From Acidisphaera sp035272265 (GTDB taxonomy: Bacteria > Pseudomonadota > Alphaproteobacteria > Acetobacterales > Acetobacteraceae): a DNA stretch of 11,556 bases. The translations under genes and the position numbers were made by a program. The stretch is from the NCBI GenBank assembly GCA_035272265.1, contig DATEQV010000346.1, positions 1 to 11,556 on the forward strand, in the 5' to 3' direction. Below, piece by piece: positions 6,003 to 11,556 of this stretch (positions within the stretch are counted from its first letter, which is position 1; each line of letters begins with the position of its first letter). The notes beneath the pieces were generated by a model, which made no database searches, was not told the origin of the DNA, and saw only the letters and a program-made list of their open reading frames with translations.

Positions 6003-7280
6003 CTACCGCCGCAGGATCGTCCGCCCCGCGTAGCGCGCCGCTGGCCCCAGCTCCGCCTCGATTCGGATAAGCTGGTTGTACTTCGCCGAGCGGTCGCTGC
6101 GCGCGAGGCTGCCGGTCTTGATCTGCCCGCAGTTCGTCGCCACCGCCACGTCGGCGATGGTCGCATCGTCCGTCTCGCCCGAGCGGTGGCTGACCACGCA
6201 GGTGTATCCCGCGCGCTCGGCGATCTCCATGGTCTCCAGCGTCTCCGACAGCGTGCCGATCTGGTTGAGCTTGATCAGGATCGAGTTGGCCGATCCCTCC
6301 TTGATGCCGCGCCGCAGACGCTCCGGGTTGGTGACGAAGAGGTCGTCGCCCACCAGCTGGACCTTGCCGCCGATGGCGTCGTTCATCAGCTTCCAGCCGC
6401 CCCAGTCATCCTCCGCGCAGGGGTCCTCGATCGAGCTGATCGGGTAGCGCGCGATCAGTTCGTTCAGGTAGGCAACCATGCCGGCCGCATCCAGCCGCTT
6501 GCCCTCGCCCGCCATGTCATAGACGCCGTCCTTGAAGAACTCGCTGGCGGCGCAATCCATCGCGAACATCACGTCTTCGCCCGGCCGGTAGCCGGCCTTC
6601 TCGCAGGCGCGGCTGATGAAGCCCAGCGCTTCGTCGGCCGATTTCAGGTTCGGCGCGAAGCCGCCTTCGTCGCCCACGTTGGTGTTATGGCCGGCGGCGT
6701 GCAGCGCACTCTTCAGGCTGGCGAAGATCTCCGCCCCCATGCGCACCGCGTCGGCAACCGTCCCCGCGCCGACCGGCTGCACCATAAACTCCTGGATGTC
6801 GATCGGATTGTCGGCGTGCTGGCCGCCGTTGACGATGTTCATCATCGGTACCGGCAGCGTGCGCGCGTACACCCCGCCGATGTAGCGGTACAGCGGCACG
6901 CCCAGATCGGCCGCCTGCGCCTTGGCTACCGCCAGCGACACCGCGAGAATCGCGTTCGCCCCCAGGCGCGCCTTGTTCGCCGTGCCGTCGAGGTTGATCA
7001 TGATCTCGTCGATCTTGACCTGATCGGCGGCGTCCATGCCGCCGATCGCCTCGTATATTTCGCCCTCGATATTGGCGACGGCCTTCAGCACGCCCTTGCC
7101 GCCGTAGCGCGACTTGTCGCCGTCGCGCAGCTCGACCGCCTCGTGCGCGCCGGTCGAGGCGCCGGACGGCACGGCGGCGCGCCCCATCGCGCCGGTATCC
7201 ACGGTCACGTCGCACTCGACGGTCGGGTTGCCGCGGCTGTCGAGGATTTCGCGGGCGACGATATCGGCAATGGCGCTCAT
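6003..7280 (-). CDS. eno: Enolase (phosphopyruvate hydratase)
   Basis: Enolase interconverts 2-phosphoglycerate and phosphoenolpyruvate in glycolysis and gluconeogenesis. The 425-residue protein has the usual length. It shows the N-terminal REILDSRGNPT, the flexible loop GASTGAHEA (40-48), His155 in NGGQHADN, the proton-handling Glu205 in GDEGG, and Mg ligands at about Asp242, Glu285 (SSIEDP) and Asp312/Asp313 (GDDLFVTN). The signature ILIKLNQIGTLSET carries Lys337; SHRSGET and Lys388 (GQIKTG) complete the active site. ATG at 7280 has AGGGGA seven bases upstream and gives the standard N-terminus; an upstream extension to 7367 is rejected. It heads the eno-ftsB pair and has a palindrome (7303-7321) just before its start. 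Confidence 0.98.
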   Translation of the reverse strand: MSAIADIVAREILDSRGNPTVECDVTVDTGAMGRAAVPSGASTGAHEAVELRDGDKSRYGGKGVLKAVANIEGEIYEAIGGMDAADQVKIDEIMINLDGTANKARLGANAILAVSLAVAKAQAADLGVPLYRYIGGVYARTLPVPMMNIVNGGQHADNPIDIQEFMVQPVGAGTVADAVRMGAEIFASLKSALHAAGHNTNVGDEGGFAPNLKSADEALGFISRACEKAGYRPGEDVMFAMDCAASEFFKDGVYDMAGEGKRLDAAGMVAYLNELIARYPISSIEDPCAEDDWGGWKLMNDAIGGKVQLVGDDLFVTNPERLRRGIKEGSANSILIKLNQIGTLSETLETMEIAERAGYTCVVSHRSGETDDATIADVAVATNCGQIKTGSLARSDRSAKYNQLIRIEAELGPAARYAGRTILRR

Positions 7281-7473
7281 GGCTTGGTCCCCTGCGGTTT
7301 GCGCCGGTGCAGTACACCGGCCGCCGCCGAGCGTTAAGCGGAAACCTCCGGGCTGCCCGTTGAGCATGACCCCGTTCCGACCCTACTCTCTCCGCCACGC
7401 AGCGCTTGCCCGCTCAATGGGCATGGCGCCGGCGGGGGGACGGCGGATACCAAACCAATCGGAGGCTGAAACC
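7281..7473. promoter_or_regulatory. Divergent intergenic region between eno and the binding-protein gene
   Basis: These 193 bases lie between the 5' ends of eno (minus) and the solute-binding-protein gene (plus) and should hold both promoters. On the plus strand TTGAGC (7360-7365), 18 bases, TACTCT (7384-7389) is a weak sigma-70-like pair. A palindrome near eno is listed separately. The leader just before the plus-strand gene is less GC-rich and carries its GGAGG ribosome site. Confidence 0.4.
7303..7321. promoter_or_regulatory. Inverted repeat upstream of eno
   Basis: GCCGGTG and CACCGGC, seven-base arms, flank the five-base centre CAGTA. The site lies 23-41 bases upstream of the eno start codon, in the promoter or 5' leader. 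It shares the 11-mer GCGCCGGTGCA (7301-7311) with the palindrome before the FtsB-like gene (5924-5934). An operator is plausible but unproven. Confidence 0.4.
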
Positions 7474-8520
7474 ATGCTGCGAAGCTGGATGCGGGCCATC
7501 GTCTATGGCGGGCTGTGCGCGGGGTTGGCGGGAGCGGCCCTGCCTGCGCGGGCGGACGTCAGCAGCCCGACGCTCGATGCGGTCAAGAAACGCGGCGAGC
7601 TGATCTGTGGGATCGATACCGGAATACCCGGCTACGCCTACCAGGACTCCTCGGGCAAGTGGCAGGGGCTGGACGTCGCCTATTGTCGCGCGCTCGCCGA
7701 CGCCATCCTCGGATCGCCCGACAAGGTGAAGTTCATCGGCACCACGTCCAAGGTCCGGTTCTCGGTGCTGAAGTCCGGCGAGATCGACGTGCTGATCCGC
7801 GACTCCGAACAAAACTTCAAGCGCAACACCGATCTCGGGCTGGATGAGCCGGCCACGAACTTCTTCACCGGCCAGACCTTCATGGTGCGCAAGAGCCTCA
7901 ACGTCGCGCACCTGAAGGACCTGAACGGCGCGACCATCTGCGTGCTCACCGGCACGACGCTGGAGACCAACATCGCCGACTACAACCGCGCCAACAACAT
8001 CAAGATCAACACGCTGCTGTTCGAGAAGCCGGAGGAGGCCTTCGCCGCCGCCGATGCCGGGCGTTGCGACGGCTACACCGACGACGGCGGATCGGTCGCC
8101 GCCGCGCGTTCGACGATGAAGAAGCCCAACGACTGGATGTTCATCCCCGAGACGATCGGCGGCCTGCAGCCGCTCGGCTCGTTCACCCGCCAGGGCGACG
8201 AAGCGTGGACCCGGCTGGTGAAGTGGGTCCACTTCGCGATGCTCGAGGCCGAGGTGTTGGGCATCAACAAGGCGAACGTCGCGGAGAAGTGCAAGAACCC
8301 GACCGATCCCGACATCCGGCGCCTGTGCGGGGCGGAAGGCGATTTCGGCAAGCTGCTCGGCGTGGACAACGAGTGGTCCATGCGCATCGTGCGCGACGTC
8401 GGCAACTACGGCGAAATCTACGAGGCGACGTTCGGCACCAACGGCGGCCTCGGTCTGCCGCGCGGGATGAACAACCTCTTTGACCATGGCGGGCTGCAAA
8501 CCCTGCCGAGCTACCATTGA
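7474..8520 (+). CDS. Polar/general amino-acid ABC transporter periplasmic binding protein (AapJ/BztA family)
   Basis: Binding proteins of this family capture amino acids in the periplasm and deliver them to AapQ/AapM-type permeases. The 348-residue precursor has a signal peptide (about 1-27, ending ARA before DVSS). The mature part shows the family pattern: LDAVKKRGELICGIDTGIPGY, GLDVAYCRALADAILG, KVRFSVLKSGEIDVL, ICVLTGTTLE, CDGYTDD, VGNYGEIYE and a terminal GLPRGMNNLFDHGGL. Two stretches usually conserved in AapJ differ: the RNTTWT-like loop reads RDSEQN (109-114), and the EIISKEPLGP-like stretch reads ETIGGLQPLGS (226-236). The ligand may therefore not be the usual general amino acids. ATG at 7474 has a perfect GGAGG eight bases upstream. 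It is the first gene of a four-gene operon. The symbol is withheld because the ligand is uncertain. Confidence 0.88.
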   Translation: MLRSWMRAIVYGGLCAGLAGAALPARADVSSPTLDAVKKRGELICGIDTGIPGYAYQDSSGKWQGLDVAYCRALADAILGSPDKVKFIGTTSKVRFSVLKSGEIDVLIRDSEQNFKRNTDLGLDEPATNFFTGQTFMVRKSLNVAHLKDLNGATICVLTGTTLETNIADYNRANNIKINTLLFEKPEEAFAAADAGRCDGYTDDGGSVAAARSTMKKPNDWMFIPETIGGLQPLGSFTRQGDEAWTRLVKWVHFAMLEAEVLGINKANVAEKCKNPTDPDIRRLCGAEGDFGKLLGVDNEWSMRIVRDVGNYGEIYEATFGTNGGLGLPRGMNNLFDHGGLQTLPSYH

Positions 8521-8532
8521 CCGCTTAGCCGC

Positions 8533-9648
8533 ATGATCCAGCGGCCGTCACCGCGCGCCCGGGCAGCACAATGGCTGCTGCTGCTGGCCGTGGTGGCGGT
8601 CGCCTGGTACCTCGGCGCCAACGCCGCCGACAATCTCGCCGCCCGCAACATGGGCAGCGGGTTCGGCTTCCTCGGCGACACCGCCAATTTCGACATCCCG
8701 TTCAAGCTGATCCCGTGGAGCGACGAGGACACCTACGGGCGGGCGCTGCTCGTCTGCACGCTCAACACGCTGCTCGTCTCGGTGCTGTCGATCGCCGTCG
8801 CCACCGTGCTCGGTCTCATCGTCGGCATCATGCGGCTGTCGCCGAACTGGCTGATGCGCAACATCGCACTCGCGTTCATCGAGCTGATCCGCAACACGCC
8901 GATCCTCGTGCAGATCATCTTCTGGTACGTCGCTGTGCTGCAGACGCTGCCGCCGCCACGCCAGTCGATCGTCCTGCCGGCCGGGGCGCTGCTGAACATC
9001 CGCGGCGTGTATCTGCCGACCATCGACACCGGGCCGCATGGCGGCGCGCTCGCGCTTCTCGTGGTGCTGCTGCTCGCCGCCACGCCGCTGCTCTGGCGGC
9101 TCCCGTTGCGCGGCCGGCGCATCGGCGCCTGGGCGCTGGCTGCGCCGCTCGCCGCACTCGTTGCCCTGGCCGCCGGCATCGAGCACGTCGAAATCCCCGT
9201 CATGCGCGGCTTCAACATCGCCGGCGGCGTGCAGGTCCCGCCGGAGCTGGCAGCCCTCTGGGCCGGGCTGTCGGTCTACGGCGCCGCCTTCATCGCCGAG
9301 ATCGTGCGCGCCGCCATCGTCTCCGTGCCGAAAGGCCAGCGCGAGGCGGCTCTGAGCCTCGGCCTGCGCCCCGGACAGGTGCTGCGCAAGGTGGTGCTGC
9401 CGCAGGCGCTGCGCGTGATGGTGCCGCCGCTGACCAGCCAATACCTGAACATCATCAAGAGCAGCTCGCTCGGTGCGGCCGTCGCCTATCCCGAGCTGTT
9501 CCAGATCTTCGCCGGCACCGTGATGAACCAGTCCGGCCGCGAGATCGAGACGATCGTGATCCTGATGGCGATCTTCCTGACCATCAGCCTGCTCACCTCG
9601 GCGTTCATGAACTGGTACAACCGCCGCGTGGCGCTGGTGGAGCGCTGA
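8533..9648 (+). CDS. Amino-acid ABC transporter permease, AapQ/BztB type
   Basis: This is an inner-membrane permease of the polar amino-acid uptake family, expected to pair with the next gene product to form the channel. The 371-residue protein has a membrane segment at 12-29, then the conserved block TLNTLLVSVLSIAVATVLGLIVGIMRLS (about 76-103) and the FIELIRNTPILVQI motif (115-128). Extra hydrophobic segments lie at about 171-215. The EAA loop, the ATPase docking site, is seen as EAALSLGLRPGQVLRKVVLPQAL (270-292). The block LNIIKSSSLGAAVAYPEL (305-322) is also typical. The inserted central region distinguishes AapQ/BztB from shorter His/Gln permeases. The gene begins 12 bases after the binding-protein stop without an obvious ribosome site, suggesting coupling. 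Its stop overlaps the start of the next permease (TGATG). An intact EAA loop implies that an ATPase exists somewhere. Confidence 0.92.
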   Translation: MIQRPSPRARAAQWLLLLAVVAVAWYLGANAADNLAARNMGSGFGFLGDTANFDIPFKLIPWSDEDTYGRALLVCTLNTLLVSVLSIAVATVLGLIVGIMRLSPNWLMRNIALAFIELIRNTPILVQIIFWYVAVLQTLPPPRQSIVLPAGALLNIRGVYLPTIDTGPHGGALALLVVLLLAATPLLWRLPLRGRRIGAWALAAPLAALVALAAGIEHVEIPVMRGFNIAGGVQVPPELAALWAGLSVYGAAFIAEIVRAAIVSVPKGQREAALSLGLRPGQVLRKVVLPQALRVMVPPLTSQYLNIIKSSSLGAAVAYPELFQIFAGTVMNQSGREIETIVILMAIFLTISLLTSAFMNWYNRRVALVER

Positions 9649-10766
9649 TGTCCGGCCAGACCAGCGCGCTTCGGCGGCTCAGCGCCCCGTTCACGCCGCC
9701 CAAGCGCGAGCCGCGCGCCCCTTGGCCGCCAGCCGAGTGGGCGAAGCGCAACCTGTTCGGCTCGGTGCTCAATACGGCGCTGACGCTGATCACGCTCGCC
9801 GCACTCGCGCTGACCGTGCCACCACTGGTCCGCTGGGCGGTGACGAACGCAACCATCACCGGCGTGACACGCGCTGCCTGCGGACCGGACGGCGCGTGCT
9901 GGACCTTCATCCGCGTCCACCTGCCGCTGTTCCTGGTCGGCCGCTATCCGGCTGACGAGCGCTGGCGCCTCGGCGCGGCGGCGCTGGTCGTGATTGCCTG
10001 CGCGATACCGCTGTTCCGCCGGCACACCCGCCATGCCGGGCTGTCGGTCATCCTGCTGCTGACCGCCGCGCCGGTGTTGGCCGGCGTGCTGCTCGCCGGC
10101 GGCGTGCCGGGACTGCCGGCGGTGGACACCAGCCTGTGGGGCGGGCTGCTGCTGGACGTGGTGATCTCCTACGTCGTCGTCGCCGGCTCGCTGCCGTTGG
10201 GCGTGCTGCTGGCGCTCGGGCGGCGCTCGCAGTTGCCGGTGGTGCGCACGCTGTCCGTCGGCTTCATCGAACTGTGGCGCGGGGTGCCGCTGCTGACGGT
10301 GCTGTTCATGTCGGCGGTGATGGTGCCGCTGTTTATGCCGGGCGGCGTTTCCGTCGACCGGCTGGTCCGCGCGATGGTGGCGCTGGTGCTGTTCAACGCC
10401 GCCTACATGGCCGAGGTCGTGCGCGGCGGGCTGCAAGGCGTGCAGTCGGGCCAGGACGAGGCGGCCTTTTCGCTCGGGCTGCACTGGGCGCAGGTGCAGA
10501 CGTTCGTGGTGCTGCCGCAGGCGCTGCGCATCGTCGTGCCGGGGATCATCAACACGGTGGTCGACCTGTTCAAGGACGTCACCCTCGTCACGATCATCGG
10601 CTTGACCGACCTGCTGGGAGCGGTCGACCAGGCGCTGAAGGACCCGGCGTGGCTCGGCTTCGCGACCGAGGGCTACGTGTTCTCGGCGCTGATGTTCTTC
10701 GTCTGCTGCTTCGCCATGTCCGCCTACGGCCGCAGCGTCGAGCGCCGAATGGGAGCGAGGCACTGA
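9648..10766 (+). CDS. Amino-acid ABC transporter permease, AapM/BztC type
   Basis: This is the second inner-membrane permease of the system. The 372-residue protein has a Pro/Arg-rich cytoplasmic N-terminus (PFTPPKREPRAPWPPAEWAKRNLF), as in AapM, and a membrane segment at about 38-64. A periplasmic stretch holds Cys78 and Cys84 (AACGPDGACW). Further segments lie at about 109-123, 131-152 and 163-190. FIELWRGVPLLTVLF (206-220) and the EAA loop EAAFSLGLHWAQVQTFVVLPQAL (271-293) follow, then DLFKDVTLVTIIGLTDLL (306-323). All family blocks are intact. ATG at 9648 shares a base with the stop of the preceding permease, with GGTGGAG just upstream. Its own stop overlaps the cytochrome start in the same way. 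In known aap/bzt operons the next gene is the ATPase aapP/bztD; here it is not. Confidence 0.92.
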   Translation: MSGQTSALRRLSAPFTPPKREPRAPWPPAEWAKRNLFGSVLNTALTLITLAALALTVPPLVRWAVTNATITGVTRAACGPDGACWTFIRVHLPLFLVGRYPADERWRLGAAALVVIACAIPLFRRHTRHAGLSVILLLTAAPVLAGVLLAGGVPGLPAVDTSLWGGLLLDVVISYVVVAGSLPLGVLLALGRRSQLPVVRTLSVGFIELWRGVPLLTVLFMSAVMVPLFMPGGVSVDRLVRAMVALVLFNAAYMAEVVRGGLQGVQSGQDEAAFSLGLHWAQVQTFVVLPQALRIVVPGIINTVVDLFKDVTLVTIIGLTDLLGAVDQALKDPAWLGFATEGYVFSALMFFVCCFAMSAYGRSVERRMGARH

Positions 10767-11155
10767 TGCAATCACATCTGCTGGCAACCTCCATCGTTCT
10801 GTCGCTGGTTTCGGTGGCGCTTGCCGACACCTCCATCGAACGGCCGCCCGCGGAGTCCCTGCCCATCCCGCTCGGCGCCACGCGCGACCAGGTCCTGCTT
10901 GGCGACCGCATCTTCCACGGCGAGGCAGCGAGCGGGCAGTGCTTCGTCTGCCACGGATCGAACGCCCGCGGCACCGGCAACGGCAACGACCTGACGACCG
11001 GCATGTTCATCTGGGGCGACGGCAGCCTCAAGGCGATCCGCGCCACCATCCTGCACAACATGGAGATCGCGCCGCGCATGGACGGCGCGCTGACGGCCGG
11101 CGACGTCGACGCCGTCGCCGCCTATGTCTGGGCGATCAGCCACCGGCAGCGCTGA
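10766..11155 (+). CDS. Small secreted c-type cytochrome (class I-like)
   Basis: The 129-residue precursor has a signal peptide (about 1-20, ending SVALA before DTSI) and one covalent haem site CFVCH (Cys59, Cys62, His63). The stretch before it, LLGDRIFHGEAASGQ, and after it, GSNARGTGNGNDLTTGMFIWGDGSLKAIRATI, matches single-haem cytochromes associated with periplasmic dehydrogenases. Met105 in PRMDG is the likely sixth ligand, followed by the usual C-terminal helix (LTAGDVDAVAAYVWAISH). The segment between TILHNM and RMDG seems shorter than in relatives. It would carry electrons in the periplasm; no dehydrogenase is encoded nearby. ATG at 10766 overlaps the AapM-type stop (TGATG), with GGGAGCGAGG just before it, so synthesis is probably coupled to the transporter. 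The 3' end overlaps the glycogen synthase gene by 20 bases. Confidence 0.9.
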   Translation: MQSHLLATSIVLSLVSVALADTSIERPPAESLPIPLGATRDQVLLGDRIFHGEAASGQCFVCHGSNARGTGNGNDLTTGMFIWGDGSLKAIRATILHNMEIAPRMDGALTAGDVDAVAAYVWAISHRQR

Positions 11156-11556
11156 CAAGCACCTCGTACAACGCCCGATACTTCGCCGCCGACCGTACCC
11201 AGCCGACGTCCTGGCGCATCCCGGCCAGCATCATGCTGCGCCACACCGCGCCGTCCGCGTGCAATGCCAGCGCACGCCGCAGCGCCGCCCGCATCCCGTC
11301 CGTGTCGATCGGATCGAACACCACGCCGGTCGCCACCCCCGCCTGCATCGCCGCCTCGTTCGCGTCGATGACGGAATCGGCCAGGCCGCCGGTGCGCGCG
11401 ACGATCGGGACCGTGCCGTAGCGCAGCCCGTACATCTGCGTCAGACCGCACGGCTCGAAGCGCGACGGCACCACGATCGCATCCGCACCGGCGATCAGCC
11501 GGTGCGACAGCCCCTCGTCGAACGCGATGCGGCTCGCCACGCGGCCCGGATACCGA
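11136..11556 (-). CDS. glgA: Glycogen synthase, C-terminal part (gene runs off the window)
   Basis: Glycogen synthase transfers glucose from ADP-glucose to the growing alpha-1,4-glucan. Only the last 139 residues are seen. They contain AFDEGLSHRLIAGADAIVVPSRFEPCGLTQMYGLRYGTVPIVARTGGLADSV, the diagnostic nucleotide-sugar-binding block of GT5 bacterial/plant starch synthases. This includes the SRFEPCGLTQ motif with its conserved Glu and the RTGGLADSV loop. A short helical tail (AAKYRALYEVLVSAAGG) ends the protein. The frame is open to the window edge, and the residues just before (YPGRVASRIAFDE) continue the family alignment, so the GTG at 11540 is not the true start. The 5' two-thirds, with the KTGGL motif and catalytic N-domain, lie outside. 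No other glg gene is visible here. The 3' end overlaps the cytochrome gene tail to tail. Confidence 0.93.
   Translation of the reverse strand, partial: RYPGRVASRIAFDEGLSHRLIAGADAIVVPSRFEPCGLTQMYGLRYGTVPIVARTGGLADSVIDANEAAMQAGVATGVVFDPIDTDGMRAALRRALALHADGAVWRSMMLAGMRQDVGWVRSAAKYRALYEVLVSAAGG

Noticed and set aside
5970..7337. Long plus-strand frame opposite eno
   Set aside because: Shadow of enolase, which has all its active-site motifs.
8571..9647. Extension of the AapM-type frame upstream through the AapQ-type gene
   Set aside because: Arg-rich shadow; the true start at 9648 has a ribosome site and the expected N-terminus.
1..11556. CRISPR array, tRNA, rRNA, insertion sequence or prophage
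   Set aside because: No spaced direct repeats, cloverleaf-like sequence, transposase or phage gene was seen.

Overview
The window reads as chromosomal DNA of a high-GC alphaproteobacterium, probably of the Rhodospirillales/Acetobacteraceae type. Three things support this: very GC-rich codon use, a pyruvate dehydrogenase E1-beta with its own N-terminal lipoyl domain, and the neighbourhood enolase - FtsB-like protein - pdhA - pdhB - pdhC, which is characteristic of alphaproteobacteria. The exact taxon is inference.

Layout from left to right. Bases 1-136 hold no gene I can support and are partly of low GC. Bases 137-603 (minus strand) hold a ParD-like antitoxin and a ParE-like toxin that looks truncated. 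Bases 614-4318 (minus strand) are a tightly coupled pdhA-pdhB-pdhC operon; the toxin-antitoxin pair sits 10 bases behind pdhC, where lpd (E3) might be expected. Bases 4471-5508 (plus strand) encode a TonB-like, proline-rich envelope protein lying backwards between pdhA and the FtsB-like gene. Bases 5548-5877 (minus) encode the FtsB-like protein and 6003-7280 (minus) encode enolase.

From 7474 to 11155 (plus strand) lies a compact four-gene operon. It comprises a secreted polar amino-acid-type binding protein (AapJ/BztA family), two membrane permeases (AapQ and AapM type) and a small periplasmic c-type cytochrome. Both permease-to-next-gene junctions are one-base TGATG overlaps. No ATPase gene (aapP) is present; the cytochrome occupies its usual place. 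The window ends in the 3' part of a glycogen synthase gene (minus strand), whose last 20 bases overlap the end of the cytochrome gene tail to tail.

Functionally the left and middle parts are central carbon metabolism: enolase makes phosphoenolpyruvate, and the PDH complex turns pyruvate into acetyl-CoA. A division gene and a TonB-like gene lie between them. The most unusual parts are the ATPase-less Aap-like operon coupled to a cytochrome c, the damaged toxin-antitoxin pair at the tail of the pdh operon, and related palindromes in front of ftsB and eno.
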